Shown: positions 47,720-57,615 of the stretch, one piece after another
Position numbering within the stretch: position 1 is the stretch's first letter
How the letters are laid out: each line of letters opens with the position of its first letter
Notes under the pieces: model-generated
The model's database searches: none
What the model was told of the DNA's origin: nothing
The model's input: the letters and a program-made list of their open reading frames with translations, nothing else
Origin: Gemmatimonadales bacterium
GTDB lineage: Bacteria; Gemmatimonadota; Gemmatimonadetes; Gemmatimonadales; GWC2-71-9
NCBI GenBank assembly: GCA_019637315.1
Contig: JAHBVU010000002.1
Location: forward strand, 1-64,000
DNA length: 64,000 nucleotides
Direction: 5' to 3'
Made by a program: the position numbers and the translations under genes

Positions 47720-50356
47720 GTGCCGATCTTCCGATTGCCCGACGATCCGCGGCGAGCGGGCGGGGACGTCCAGAAGGAGATCGACCTCCACCTGGAGCTC
47801 AAGGCGAAAGAACTGGAGGCGGCCGGGCTGGAAACGGAAGAAGCGCGTCGCGCCGCGCGGGCCTCGTTCGGCGATCCGGGCGCGGTTGCAGCCGAGTGCC
47901 GCGAGGTGCGGAGTGATCTCATCCGGTGGCGTCGGCGGCGGGAGTTCTTCGGCGATCTCCGTCAGGATCTTCGGGTCGCCGTGCGTGGCTTGCGTCGGGC
48001 GCCGGGCTTTACCCTGGTCGCCATCCTGACCCTGGCGCTGGGTATCGGCGCCAACGCAGCCATCTTCGCGGTGGTCCGTTCGGTGCTGCTTGCTCCGCTG
48101 CCCTATCCGGAGGCCGATCGGCTGGTGCAGCTGTGGACCGATGAGCGGGCTCGCGGCCGGCTGGCGCCCGAATGGCTCACGCCTCCCGATTTCCTGGATT
48201 GGCGGGATCAGAACCGGACCTTCGCGTCGATGGCGGCCTACATCGACTGGTCTCCCGACCTGACCGGCACCGGCGATCCGGAAGCGCTCGGTGGGGCTCA
48301 GGTTTCCTGGAACTACTTTGCCACGCTCGGAGTTCGGCCGGCCCTCGGTCGTGATTTCCGGGTGGAAGACGACGACGCAGGCGCCGAAGCCGTCATCATG
48401 CTCAGCGATCGGGTCTGGCGGAATCGCTTCGGGGCGGATCCGGGTATCATCGGGCAGGCCCTGACCCTGAACGGCGAGCCCTGGACGGTGGTGGGTGTGC
48501 TTGGTCCGGACTTCCGGGCGCCATTGCCGGCAATGCCCGACGTCTGGCGGCCGCTCCGACGCCTGGCCACGAGCGGCTGCGGGCGCGACTGCATCGTCTT
48601 GCGCGCCGTCGGGCGGCTCCGTCCCGGTGTCACCCTGGAACAGGCGCATCACGATCTTGCCGGGATTGCCGGGGAGCTCGAGCGCACCTACCCGGATACG
48701 AACCGGGACCGGGGCGTCTGGCTGATACCCTTGCGGGACCAGCTCACGGGCGCCTCCCGTCTGGCCCTCTGGGCGCTGGCCGGCGCCGTGGGCATGGTGT
48801 TGCTCATTGCCTGTGTCAACCTGGCCAACCTGCTGCTGGTGCGCGGAGCCGGTCGGGCCCGTGAGCTCGCCATTCGGGCCGCGCTGGGTGCCGGGCGCAG
48901 CCGCTTGCTGCGCCAGCTCCTGACCGAGAATGTTCTGCTCGCGGTCCTGGGCGGCGGGCTCGGGCTCGCGCTCGCCTTTGCGCTCCAGGGCGGCCTGACC
49001 TCCATCATTCCCGCCTCGCTCCGCCAGGTGCGACCGTTGCGAATGGATTATACCGTGGTCGGTTTCACGGCGGGCGTCGCGATCCTCGCAGGACTGCTCT
49101 TCGGCCTGGTCCCGGCGCTCCGAACCGCGGGCGGTTCCTTGATGAGGACACTCCGATCCGGGCGGGATGCTGGCCGGGACGATGCCCGCTTGCGGAGCGG
49201 GTTGGTCGTCGTGCAGCTGGCGCTCTCGGTCATCCTCCTGGTCGGTGCCGGACTCCTGATGCGCAGCTTCGTGGCAATGCAGCGCCACGACCTGGGCATC
49301 CGGACCGACGGCGTGGTAACCGCTCGGGTCAGCTTCCCGCGAGCGCGGTACCTCGATCCGGCGCACGCGGTCGTTGCGGTCGAGGATCTGCTCGGCAGGT
49401 TGCGGAGCAACCAGGCTGTGCGGGCGGTCGAAGTCATCGATCGGGCTCCGTTCGTGGCCGGCGATCAGGATGTGTCCGCGTTTCCAGTCGGCGAGCCTCC
49501 GCCCGAGGGAAACAACAGTCTCTGGGTTCGGATCGTGTCTCCCGGGCTGATGCCCACCTTGGGCATGCGGATGGTGTCGGGCCGAGGGTTCGAGCCGGGT
49601 GACCGAGCGGGCAGCAGGCCGGTGGTCATCGTGAACGAGGAGGCCGCCCGCCGATTCTGGCGCGGTAAGGACCCGGTCGGCCGGACGCTGGCGACCAGCG
49701 GGAGGCCCGATGCGGAGCAGCTCACCGTCATCGGTGTGGTCGCCGATGTCTCCTCCGACGGGCCGCGGGCACCGATCAAGCCGGAGCTCTATATCCCGAT
49801 CGGACAGTACCCGGCGCGGACATTTACGGTCATCATCCAGCCTGTCTCGACCGGCGCGGCGGCCCTCGCCGCGCTCCGTGCCTCGCTCGCCGAGGTGGAC
49901 CCGCTGGTGCCGATTTTCCAGCCGGGGACGCTGGAGCAGGCGGCTGCCGGGGCGGTAGCACTACCCAGGACCTATGCGGTGCTCGTCGGTATCTTCGCCG
50001 CGGCGGCCCTCGCGTTGGCCGCGCTCGGGATCTACGGCGTGATGGCGTTTTCGGTCGCCCAGCGCCATCGGGAAATCGGCGTTCGGATCGCCCTCGGCGC
50101 CACCCCGCACGCCATCCGTCGGATGATTCTCGGCCAAGGGGCGCGGCTCGTCGTCGTCGGGGCCATCGGTGGCGCCGCGGGTGCCTTCCTGGCCAGCCGA
50201 GCCATCCGGTCCATGCTGTTCGGCGTCGGGCCGTTCGACCTCGTTACGGTCGGGGTCGTGCTCGTCGTTCTCACCTTCGCCGGGTTTCTGGCCGCTTGGC
50301 TGCCGGCCCGACGGGCCACCCGGATCGATCCTCTCACCGCAATCCAGGCCGATTAG
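47720..50356 (+). CDS. ADOP-type ABC transporter permease (FtsX/MacB family, duplicated)
   Basis: About 878 residues from GTG 47720 (GAGG five bases before). The N-terminal 60 residues contain the QKEIDLHLELKAKELEAAGL region of ADOP proteins. Two FtsX/MacB cassettes follow: TM1 (FTLVAILTLALGIGANAAIFAVV, near 97), a periplasmic MacB_PCD domain, then three-helix units ending GRARELAIRAALGAGRSRLLRQLLTEN, and a second set ending VMAFSVAQRHREIGVRIALGATPHAIRRMILGQG. No ATPase is encoded nearby (orphan permease). The substrate is unknown. The frame upstream of 47720 is the padR shadow. Confidence 0.92.
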   Translation: MPIFRLPDDPRRAGGDVQKEIDLHLELKAKELEAAGLETEEARRAARASFGDPGAVAAECREVRSDLIRWRRRREFFGDLRQDLRVAVRGLRRAPGFTLVAILTLALGIGANAAIFAVVRSVLLAPLPYPEADRLVQLWTDERARGRLAPEWLTPPDFLDWRDQNRTFASMAAYIDWSPDLTGTGDPEALGGAQVSWNYFATLGVRPALGRDFRVEDDDAGAEAVIMLSDRVWRNRFGADPGIIGQALTLNGEPWTVVGVLGPDFRAPLPAMPDVWRPLRRLATSGCGRDCIVLRAVGRLRPGVTLEQAHHDLAGIAGELERTYPDTNRDRGVWLIPLRDQLTGASRLALWALAGAVGMVLLIACVNLANLLLVRGAGRARELAIRAALGAGRSRLLRQLLTENVLLAVLGGGLGLALAFALQGGLTSIIPASLRQVRPLRMDYTVVGFTAGVAILAGLLFGLVPALRTAGGSLMRTLRSGRDAGRDDARLRSGLVVVQLALSVILLVGAGLLMRSFVAMQRHDLGIRTDGVVTARVSFPRARYLDPAHAVVAVEDLLGRLRSNQAVRAVEVIDRAPFVAGDQDVSAFPVGEPPPEGNNSLWVRIVSPGLMPTLGMRMVSGRGFEPGDRAGSRPVVIVNEEAARRFWRGKDPVGRTLATSGRPDAEQLTVIGVVADVSSDGPRAPIKPELYIPIGQYPARTFTVIIQPVSTGAAALAALRASLAEVDPLVPIFQPGTLEQAAAGAVALPRTYAVLVGIFAAAALALAALGIYGVMAFSVAQRHREIGVRIALGATPHAIRRMILGQGARLVVVGAIGGAAGAFLASRAIRSMLFGVGPFDLVTVGVVLVVLTFAGFLAAWLPARRATRIDPLTAIQAD

Positions 50357-50406
50357 TTCGGCGCCAGGCAAGGCCTGAGCGACACAGGGCAGCCGAGTCC
50401 CTAAGC

Positions 50407-50435
50407 TTGTTTCACGGCCTCAGATACCATATCTT
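50407..50435 (+). promoter_or_regulatory. Candidate rpsA promoter
   Basis: TTGTTT (50407-50412) and TATCTT (50430-50435) with a 17-base spacer lie about 90 bases before the rpsA start, in a short AT-rich patch that contrasts with its surroundings. Confidence 0.5.
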
Positions 50436-50523
50436 TCCATGCTTGCCCGGATCGGTCGATCCTGGCGTCTTTCACTTCAACCCCGGGTATCCAGAGCCTG
50501 GGTGTTCCACGAGGGGATCTCCT

Positions 50524-52233
50524 ATGTCCAAACCCCGCAAATCAGGGGCTGCGCAGTTCTCGACCGCGACGGGCCTTCGCGTCCGCACGGATTTGTACGA
50601 CGAGAACTATTCGGATGCCGATTACGAAAGCATGCTCTCGATGTACGAGGGCACCATGGCCCAGATCGTCGAGGGCGAGATCGTCAAGTCGAAGGTCCTC
50701 CGGATCACCGACAACGCGGTCATTCTCGATGTCGGGTTCAAGTCCGAAGGCTCCGTGCCGCTCGATGAGTTCAAAGAGCGTCCGCAAGAGGGTGAGGAGG
50801 TCGAAGTCTTCCTGGAGCACCTGGAAGACCAGGAGGGCGCGGTGGTGCTCTCCAAGAAGAAGGCCGACTTCATGCGGGTCTGGGAAAAGATCCGTGTAGC
50901 CCACGAGAGCGACGAGCCGGTGCAGGGCGCCCTGATGAAGAAGATCAAGGGCGGCGTGGTCGTCAACGTGATGGGCGTCGACGCCTTCCTCCCGGGGTCG
51001 CAGATCGCGCTCCGCCGGGTCCCGAACATCGACGAGCTGCTGGGGCAGACCTTCGAGTTCAAGATCATCAAGCTCAACAAGCGTCGCCGCAACATCGTGG
51101 TGTCACGCCGCGTCATCCTCGAGAACGAGCGGGCCAGCAAGCGCGAGCACCTGATGAAGGAGCTCCAGCCGCAGCAGGTGCGCAAAGGCGTCGTCAAGAA
51201 CATCACGGACTTTGGTGCCTTCATCGATCTCGGTGGCGTCGACGGCTTGCTGCACATCACCGACATGTCGTATGGCCGGGTCTCGCATCCGACCGAGCTG
51301 GTCCAGATCGGTTCCGAGGTCGAGGTCAAGATCCTCGACATCGACTGGCAGCGTGAGCGGATTTCGCTCGGCATGAAGCAGCTCCAGCCGTACCCGTGGA
51401 AGGACATCGCCGAGAAGTATCCGGTCGGCACCCGGGTGCAGGGCAAGGTGGTCTCGATCACCAATTACGGCGCCTTCGTCGAGCTCGAGGCGGGCATCGA
51501 AGGTCTGGTCCACATCTCCGAGATGAGCTGGACCCGCAACGTCCGGCATCCGTCGAAGATCGTCTCCATCGGTGAGACCATCGAGGCGGTGGTGCTCAAG
51601 GTCGACGAGACCGAAGAGAAGATCTCGCTCGGTATGAAGCAGACCGAGCAGGACCCGTGGATGATCCTGCCGCAGCGGTACCCGGTGGGCACTCGGATCC
51701 AGGGCAAGGTGCGCAACCTGACCAGCTTTGGCGCCTTCGTCGAGATCGAGCCCGGCATCGATGGCCTGATCCACATCTCCGACATGTCGTGGACCAAGCG
51801 GGTGCAGCATCCCTCGGAGGTCGTCAAGAAAGGCGACGGCGTCGACGTGGTGGTGCTCAACATCGATGCAGAGAACAAGCGGATTTCGCTCGGCCTCAAG
51901 CAGGCGGAAGAAGATCCCTGGCTCAAGATCGGTGAGAGCCTGCCGGTCGGCTCGGAAATCCGCGGCCGGATCGTGCGGATGATGGACAAGGGTGTTGTCG
52001 TCGACCTGGGCAACGACCTCGAGGGTTTTGCCCCGATGTCGCAGCTCGGCTTCGAGAACGTCCAGAACCCCGCCGATGTCGTCACCGAGGGTCAGGTCGC
52101 CGATGTCGAAGTGATCGAAGTCGACCCGATTCATCACCGGATCGTGGTGGTGGTCAAGACGTATCCGGAGGACGAGACCGGCGCGCCGCCGAAGCAGGAG
52201 CCGTTGCCACCGATTACGGACACGATGGAGTAA
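50524..52233 (+). CDS. rpsA: Small ribosomal subunit protein bS1
   Basis: A 569-residue protein with six S1 (OB-fold) domains at about residues 47-113, 132-195, 217-286, 304-373, 391-460 and 478-548. Domains 3-5 carry the best-preserved pattern, for example KNITDFGAFIDLGGVDGLLHITDMS. S1 captures mRNA on the 30S subunit. ATG 50524 is preceded by GAGGGGAT about eight bases upstream; the longer in-frame N-terminus is a shadow of the permease. A strong terminator (52252-52295) follows. cmk, its usual upstream neighbour, is 3.2 kb away. Confidence 0.96.
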   Translation: MSKPRKSGAAQFSTATGLRVRTDLYDENYSDADYESMLSMYEGTMAQIVEGEIVKSKVLRITDNAVILDVGFKSEGSVPLDEFKERPQEGEEVEVFLEHLEDQEGAVVLSKKKADFMRVWEKIRVAHESDEPVQGALMKKIKGGVVVNVMGVDAFLPGSQIALRRVPNIDELLGQTFEFKIIKLNKRRRNIVVSRRVILENERASKREHLMKELQPQQVRKGVVKNITDFGAFIDLGGVDGLLHITDMSYGRVSHPTELVQIGSEVEVKILDIDWQRERISLGMKQLQPYPWKDIAEKYPVGTRVQGKVVSITNYGAFVELEAGIEGLVHISEMSWTRNVRHPSKIVSIGETIEAVVLKVDETEEKISLGMKQTEQDPWMILPQRYPVGTRIQGKVRNLTSFGAFVEIEPGIDGLIHISDMSWTKRVQHPSEVVKKGDGVDVVVLNIDAENKRISLGLKQAEEDPWLKIGESLPVGSEIRGRIVRMMDKGVVVDLGNDLEGFAPMSQLGFENVQNPADVVTEGQVADVEVIEVDPIHHRIVVVVKTYPEDETGAPPKQEPLPPITDTME

Positions 52234-52251
52234 GCGCCGGGCAGGCAAGGT

Positions 52252-52295
52252 GACAACGTGGTGGGCTCCCCTGGGGCCCGCCACGTTGTCCGTTT
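52252..52295 (+). terminator. Terminator after rpsA
   Basis: GACAACGTGGTGGGC (52252-52266) pairs with GCCCGCCACGTTGTC (52276-52290), 15 pairs including one G-T wobble, followed by CGTTT. It is the longest stem seen between genes. Confidence 0.75.
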
Positions 52296-52368
52296 CGGGG
52301 TACCAGTCCTTGCCTCGGCCCGTCGTCGGAGCGAACCTTCCAGAGGTCGCGTAGACGAGGAGCAAACC

Positions 52369-52653
52369 ATGGTCCGGTTTCGAGTGTCGGAGCAGCAGGT
52401 TGCTCGCGAGGTTCGGTCCGCTGAACGCTCCGAGGCAGCGCACCGGGTCTGGCGACGGACCATCCGCAACGTGATTGCCTGGTGTTTCGGGGCGCAGGCG
52501 GCGGCAACTGCGGTGGGGGCCGCAGGCTTTCTCGTCGACGACCCCGCGCTTGGTCGTTTCCTGCTCGGGGCAGGCCAGGTCGGGGTCATCGTCCTCCCGC
52601 TGACCATCGCCGTCCTCTGGACCGTCGAGGCCCACCGGCGCGGCGACATTTGA
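52369..52653 (+). CDS. Small membrane protein of unknown function
   Basis: A 94-residue protein from ATG 52369 with GAGGAG at 52357-52362. The first 35 residues are charged (EQQVAREVRSAERSEAAHRVWRR) and probably cytoplasmic, followed by two hydrophobic helices (WCFGAQAAATAVGAAGFLV and LLGAGQVGVIVLPLTIAVLW) with a short periplasmic loop. No family is recognised. It lies between the rpsA terminator and the carboxylase operon and could be the first gene of the latter. Confidence 0.6.
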   Translation: MVRFRVSEQQVAREVRSAERSEAAHRVWRRTIRNVIAWCFGAQAAATAVGAAGFLVDDPALGRFLLGAGQVGVIVLPLTIAVLWTVEAHRRGDI

Positions 52654-52727
52654 AGCGCTCATCCCGCCCTGCTGGCCGGAGGTCACTGCCGTCGCGGGTC
52701 GATTGCTGCCCGGTTTAGATTGTCGCC

Positions 52728-54281
52728 ATGCCCAATCCCCGACAACTCCTCGATGATCTGATGGCCCGCCGCACCCAGGCGGAGCAGGGTGGCGGTCCGG
52801 CTCGCATCGCTCAACAGCACAAGAAGGGCAAGCTCACCGCCCGCGAACGACTCGACCTGCTGCTGGATCCGGGCAGTTTCGTCGAAATCGATCGATTCGT
52901 CACCCACCGTGCCACCGACTTCGGACTCGATAAGCAACGCATTCCAGGCGACGGTGTCGTGACCGGAAGCGGCCGAATCGAGGGCCGCCTGGTCTACGTC
53001 TTTTCGCAGGACTTCACCGTGCTGGGCGGCTCACTCTCGGAAACCCACGCCGAGAAGATCTGCAAGGTCATGGACCTCGCGGTCAGGAATGGTGCGCCGA
53101 TCATCGGACTCAACGACTCGGGCGGTGCGCGGATCCAAGAGGGAGTTGCCTCGCTTGGCGGGTACGCCGACATCTTTCTGCGCAACACCCTTGCCTCCGG
53201 CGTGGTGCCCCAGATCTCCGCCATTCTCGGCCCCTGCGCAGGTGGCGCCGTTTACAGTCCGGCCATTACCGACTTCATCTTCATGGTCCGGGGCGTCAGC
53301 TACATGTTCGTGACTGGCCCGAACGTCGTGAAGACGGTCACCCACGAGAATGTCAGCTTCGAGGAGCTGGGCGGCGCCGACGTGCACGGCGAGACCTCCG
53401 GCATTGCCCATCGCGTGGCCTCGTCCGAACCGGAGTGCCTCGCCTCGATCCGGGAGCTGGTCCGCTACCTGCCGTCGAACAATCTTGATGACCCTCCCGC
53501 CGACCGGAGCAGTGACCCGGATGACCGCCGGGAAGAGTCGCTGCTCGACATCATCCCGCCCTCGTCGTCGAGCCCCTACGACATGCGGGACATCATTCGC
53601 GCGGTGACCGATCAGGGCCATTTCTACGAGATCGCCGAGGGGCATGCGGGCAATATCCTGGTCGGCTTTGCCCGGCTGGGCGGCCAGTCGGTCGGGATCG
53701 TGGCCAACCAGCCTGCCGTACTGGCCGGCGTGCTCGATATCGCGAGTTCGGTCAAGGCGGCTCGGTTCGTTCGCTTCTGCGATGCCTTCAATATTCCCCT
53801 CGTCACCTTCGTCGACGTACCCGGCTTCCTGCCCGGCGTGGCACAGGAGCACGGAGGCATCATCCGGCATGGAGCCAAGTTGCTCTACGCCTACTGCGAA
53901 GCGACCGTGCCGAAGCTGACGGTGATTACCCGCAAGGCCTACGGTGGCGCCTACGATGTGATGAACTCGAAGCATATCCGGGCCGACCTGAACCTGGCCT
54001 GGCCTACGGCGGAGATCGCGGTGATGGGTCCCAAGGGCGCTGTCGAGATTCTCTTCAAGGAGGAAATTGCCGCCGCGGCCGATCCGGCGGCGGAAACGGA
54101 TCGCAAGATCGACGAGTACACCCGGACCTTTGCCAATCCGTACAAGGCGGCGGCTCGCGGCTTCATCGATGACGTGATCGATCCGCGCGATACCCGCCCT
54201 CGGCTGATCGATGCGCTTCGCTCGCTGCGGAACAAACGCGACCGGAACCCGCCGAAGAAGCACGGCACCATGCCCCTGTGA
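52728..54281 (+). CDS. pccB: Acyl-CoA carboxylase carboxyltransferase subunit (propionyl-CoA carboxylase beta-like)
   Basis: A 517-residue crotonase-fold carboxyltransferase. The N-terminal half has [59 protein letters not shown] and [16 protein letters not shown]; the C-terminal half has [21 protein letters not shown] and [13 protein letters not shown] followed by [19 protein letters not shown]. It transfers carboxyl from biotin to acetyl- or propionyl-CoA; the sequence resembles PccB more than AccD. Biotin carboxylase and biotin carrier genes lie downstream in the same operon. Confidence 0.94.
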   Translation: MPNPRQLLDDLMARRTQAEQGGGPARIAQQHKKGKLTARERLDLLLDPGSFVEIDRFVTHRATDFGLDKQRIPGDGVVTGSGRIEGRLVYVFSQDFTVLGGSLSETHAEKICKVMDLAVRNGAPIIGLNDSGGARIQEGVASLGGYADIFLRNTLASGVVPQISAILGPCAGGAVYSPAITDFIFMVRGVSYMFVTGPNVVKTVTHENVSFEELGGADVHGETSGIAHRVASSEPECLASIRELVRYLPSNNLDDPPADRSSDPDDRREESLLDIIPPSSSSPYDMRDIIRAVTDQGHFYEIAEGHAGNILVGFARLGGQSVGIVANQPAVLAGVLDIASSVKAARFVRFCDAFNIPLVTFVDVPGFLPGVAQEHGGIIRHGAKLLYAYCEATVPKLTVITRKAYGGAYDVMNSKHIRADLNLAWPTAEIAVMGPKGAVEILFKEEIAAAADPAAETDRKIDEYTRTFANPYKAAARGFIDDVIDPRDTRPRLIDALRSLRNKRDRNPPKKHGTMPL

Positions 54282-54294
54282 CGGTGACTCTTTC

Positions 54295-55794
54295 ATGACG
54301 ATTCGACGTGTCCTGGTTGCCAACCGGGGTGAGATCGCCCTCCGGATCATCCGGGCGTGCCACGAAGAGGGGTTGGAGGCGGTCGCGGTCTATTCCGACG
54401 CCGATCGGGCTTCGCCCTATGTGCGTGCGGCCGACGCTGCGGTCCATATCGGACCCGCGCCAGCCGCGCAGAGCTATCTCCTGATCGACCGCATCCTCGA
54501 GGCGGCGCGCGCCTCTGGTGCGCAGGCGATCCATCCCGGGTTCGGATTCCTGTCGGAGCGGGCCCCGTTTGCCCGGGCCGTGGAGGAGGCTGGACTCGTC
54601 TTCATTGGTCCGCCCGCGTCCGCCATCGACGCCATGGGCGACAAGACCGAAGCTCGGCGACGGATGGAAGCTGCCGGGGTCCCGGTGGTGCCCGGCGCCA
54701 TGGCGGCTCTGACTGATCCGGCCGAGGCGGCCGTGCTCGCCGGGTCGCTGGGGTATCCGGTGCTGGTCAAGGCGGCTGCTGGCGGCGGCGGGAAGGGCAT
54801 GCGGGTGGTGCGCGAGTCTGCCGAGCTTGCCGGGGCGCTGGAGTCGGCGGCGTCGGAGGCGCTCAAGTCCTTCGGCGACGCGTCGGTCTATCTCGAGAAG
54901 TACATCGAGGAGCCTCGGCACGTCGAGATCCAGATCCTCGCCGACCACGAACGGACCATCCACCTCGGTGAGCGCGAGTGCTCGGTGCAGCGCCGCCATC
55001 AGAAGCTGCTGGAGGAGGCGCCCAGCGTCGCGGTCGACGAAGCGCTCCGCGAGCGGATGGGCGCCGCCGCCGTGGCCGCCGCGCAGGCCGTCGGGTACCG
55101 GAGTGCGGGAACCTGCGAGTTTCTGCTGGCCCGCGACGGTTCGTTCTACTTCCTGGAAATGAATACCCGGATCCAGGTCGAGCATCCGGTGACCGAGCTG
55201 GTCTATGGGGTCGACCTGGTGCGGGAGCAGCTGCGCATCATGCGCGGCCTCCCGATGAGCGTGCCCGCGCTGCCGTTGTCGCCGCGCGGCTGGGCGATCG
55301 AGTGCCGGATTACCAGTGAGGATCCGGCCAATGCGTTTCTGCCGTCGACGGGCCGGATCGAGTACCTGCGCAGCCCCGCCGGGCCCGGGGTGCGCTGGGA
55401 CAGCGGGGTCGAAACCGGCGACGACGTGGGCCTCTTCTACGACTCGATGCTGGCCAAGCTGATTGTCCATGGTCGGTCTCGCGCGGACGCGATTGCTCGA
55501 ATGGAACGCGCCCTCTGGGAGCTGGTCGTCGTCGGCGTGGCGACCAACCAGTCGTTCCATCTTCGGCTGCTGGCCGATCCGGACTTCCGGGCCGGCAACA
55601 TCCACATCCAGTTCCTGGAACAGCGCCCCGATCTGGTGACCGGACCGCCGGGCCCGGATCTCGTCGAGCGGCTGGCGATTGCAGCTGCACTCGCTGAGCA
55701 CGAGCGAAGGCTGGCGCACAAGCCGGCCGTGGCCGTCGAGGATGGTCGAGCGAGTGCCTGGTTGACCCGAGCCCGCCAGGAGGGGCTCCGGTAG
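54295..55794 (+). CDS. accC: Biotin carboxylase subunit
   Basis: A 499-residue ATP-grasp enzyme from ATG 54295. The pre-ATP-grasp RRVLVANRGEIALRIIRA, the glycine-rich loop VKAAAGGGGKGMRVV (near residue 158), ERECSVQRRHQKLLEEAP, the catalytic EMNTRIQVEHPVTE and the C-terminal domain RLRSPAGPGVRWDSG-like block are present. It carboxylates biotin on the carrier protein. The last 50 residues extend past the AccC core and resemble acetyl/propionyl carboxylase alpha subunits that have lost their fused carrier, which is a separate gene here. Confidence 0.94.
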   Translation: MTIRRVLVANRGEIALRIIRACHEEGLEAVAVYSDADRASPYVRAADAAVHIGPAPAAQSYLLIDRILEAARASGAQAIHPGFGFLSERAPFARAVEEAGLVFIGPPASAIDAMGDKTEARRRMEAAGVPVVPGAMAALTDPAEAAVLAGSLGYPVLVKAAAGGGGKGMRVVRESAELAGALESAASEALKSFGDASVYLEKYIEEPRHVEIQILADHERTIHLGERECSVQRRHQKLLEEAPSVAVDEALRERMGAAAVAAAQAVGYRSAGTCEFLLARDGSFYFLEMNTRIQVEHPVTELVYGVDLVREQLRIMRGLPMSVPALPLSPRGWAIECRITSEDPANAFLPSTGRIEYLRSPAGPGVRWDSGVETGDDVGLFYDSMLAKLIVHGRSRADAIARMERALWELVVVGVATNQSFHLRLLADPDFRAGNIHIQFLEQRPDLVTGPPGPDLVERLAIAAALAEHERRLAHKPAVAVEDGRASAWLTRARQEGLR

Positions 55795-55797
55795 GCG

Positions 55798-57045
55798 GTG
55801 ACGACGGACATCCTGGCGATCGATCGGATTGCGGCGGGCGGGGTCGGCGTCGGCCGGCTGTCGGACGGCCGGGTGGCGTTCGTGCCCCGTACCGCGCCCG
55901 GCGACCGGGTCGAAATGCGAGTCATGCAGGTGGCGCCACGGTTCGTGCGCGGCCGCCTGGTGCGGATTGTCGAGCCCGGCCCCGATCGGACCGAGCCCGG
56001 TTGCGCCCACTACGTGGCCGACGAGTGTGGCGGTTGTCAGTTGCAGCACCTGCCGACCGAGGCCCAGCGCACGGCCCGCCGTGCCATCGTGGGCGACGCG
56101 ATCCGGCGGATCGGCAAGTTGTCGGCCGATGATCCGCCGCTGGTGCCGGCAGCCTCGGAATGGGGCTACCGGGCCAAGATCTCGCTGACGCGACGGCCTG
56201 ACGGGGCGGTGGGCTATCACCGGTATGATCGACCTGGCGAGGTCTTTCCGGTTCGAGAGTGCCCCATCGCGGCGCCCGGAGTCAACCGCCTGCTGGCCCG
56301 GTTACGCCAGAGCCGACCGGAGCTGCCGCGCCATCTGTCCAGGCTGGTGCTCCGGCTCGATCGCTCGGGCGCCGAGCACGTCGTCGTCGAAACCGGCGAA
56401 GGGCCGGTCTGGCAGGGCGGGCGCGCGCTGCACGCCGCCGTCAAGGCCGAGGCGCCGCTCACGATCTGGTGGCGCCAGGCAGGCGAGGCGCCGCGAGCCG
56501 TGGCGGGAAGCGACAGTGCCTATCCCCCGACCGCCTTCGAACAGGTCAATCCCGTCATGGGTGACCGGGTCCGCGCCGCCGCGATCGAGCGCTTGGGCGC
56601 CGTCGGGGGTCGCTCGGTCTGGGATCTCTACGCCGGGATCGGAGAGACGAGCAGCCTCCTCGCCGAGCGGGGCGCCGACGTCGTGAGCGTCGAGTGGGAC
56701 CGGAGCGCGGTCGCGGAAGCCGCCCGGCGTCAGGCCAGGTATGGACGGCAGATCGAGCGGATTGCCGGGGCCGTCGAACGGGTCATCGGGTCGCTCGGCC
56801 GTCCAGATCGGGTGGTGGTGAATCCGCCGCGAACCGGGATGGCGACCGAGGTGGTCGACGGGCTGCGGGAGCGCGGACCGGACCGGATCGTCTATGTCTC
56901 CTGCGACCCGGCAACGCTGGGCCGTGATCTGGCCCGTCTGGTCGGGAGGGGGCCGCCGGCCTACCGGCTCGTCAGTCTGGAAGCCTTCGATCTCTTTCCT
57001 CAGACGGCGCACGTGGAAACCGTGGCCGTGATGGAGCGGGCATGA
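55798..57045 (+). CDS. RNA m5U methyltransferase (TrmA/RlmD-like)
   Basis: A 415-residue protein. An N-terminal TRAM domain (about 1-60) is followed by the iron-sulfur cysteines in PGCAHYVADECGGC (about residues 68-79) with a fourth in REC (about 155). The SAM-binding core has VWDLYAGIGETSSLLAERGADVVSVE (near 279), and the catalytic cysteine is in IVYVSCDPATLGRDL (about 369). Homologues methylate uracil-54 of tRNA or U1939 of 23S rRNA. GTG 55798 is three bases after the biotin carboxylase stop, and the end overlaps the biotin carrier gene, an unusual insertion in a carboxylase operon. Confidence 0.88.
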   Translation: MTTDILAIDRIAAGGVGVGRLSDGRVAFVPRTAPGDRVEMRVMQVAPRFVRGRLVRIVEPGPDRTEPGCAHYVADECGGCQLQHLPTEAQRTARRAIVGDAIRRIGKLSADDPPLVPAASEWGYRAKISLTRRPDGAVGYHRYDRPGEVFPVRECPIAAPGVNRLLARLRQSRPELPRHLSRLVLRLDRSGAEHVVVETGEGPVWQGGRALHAAVKAEAPLTIWWRQAGEAPRAVAGSDSAYPPTAFEQVNPVMGDRVRAAAIERLGAVGGRSVWDLYAGIGETSSLLAERGADVVSVEWDRSAVAEAARRQARYGRQIERIAGAVERVIGSLGRPDRVVVNPPRTGMATEVVDGLRERGPDRIVYVSCDPATLGRDLARLVGRGPPAYRLVSLEAFDLFPQTAHVETVAVMERA

Positions 57046-57557
57046 AATACGTGGTGACGATTGCGGGGCAGCAGGTCGAGGTCGAGATCGTTCCCGAAGG
57101 GGTCCGGGTCGGCGGAACGGTCCGCCGCGCCGAGCTCCGGCGGGTGTCGGGAACGCCGCTGGCAAACCTCCTGCTGGACGATTCGTCCTGGATCGTGTCA
57201 CTGTCGCCGGGCAAGCCGGGGGAATGGGCGCTGCAGCGGCGGGGTGAGCGATTCGAGGTCGAAGTCGTCGATGAGCGGACCCGGCATATCCGAAGCCTGG
57301 TCGGCGAAGGCAAGGCTCAGGGCGGTCCGGCCGTGCTCAAGGCCCCGATGCCGGGGCTGGTCGTCCGGGTCCTGGTCGAGCCGGGCCAGGCGGTCGTGGC
57401 CGGCCAGGGTCTGGTCGTCCTCGAGGCCATGAAGATGGAGAACGAACTCAAGGCGGCCGGACCCGCGACCGTGGACCAGATTTTGGCCAAACCCGGGCAG
57501 GCGGTCGAAAAAGGGGCCCAGCTCATCACCTTTGCCGCGCCGCAACCTTCCAACTGA
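57042..57557 (+). CDS. Biotin carboxyl carrier protein
   Basis: A 171-residue protein. The N-terminal 90 residues form a variable domain (KYVVTIAGQQVEVEI, TRHIRSLVGEG); the C-terminal biotinyl domain runs APMPGLVVRVLVEPGQAV to LITFAAP with the EAMKMENEL site and the target Lys131. It carries carboxybiotin between the biotin carboxylase and carboxyltransferase. ATG overlaps the methyltransferase stop (ATGA). Together with the two subunits upstream it makes a complete biotin-dependent acyl-CoA carboxylase. Confidence 0.93.
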   Translation: MKYVVTIAGQQVEVEIVPEGVRVGGTVRRAELRRVSGTPLANLLLDDSSWIVSLSPGKPGEWALQRRGERFEVEVVDERTRHIRSLVGEGKAQGGPAVLKAPMPGLVVRVLVEPGQAVVAGQGLVVLEAMKMENELKAAGPATVDQILAKPGQAVEKGAQLITFAAPQPSN

Positions 57558-57615
57558 GCCGAGCCGGACCCCCCAGATCCCGACCCGGGTCGCCCCAGGC
57601 GGGGTCGCGGCTCAA

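Noticed and set aside
50296-50523. N-terminal extension of S1 in the same frame
   Set aside because: It overlaps the permease 3' end, crosses the rpsA promoter and has no S1 similarity; ATG 50524 has a good ribosome site.
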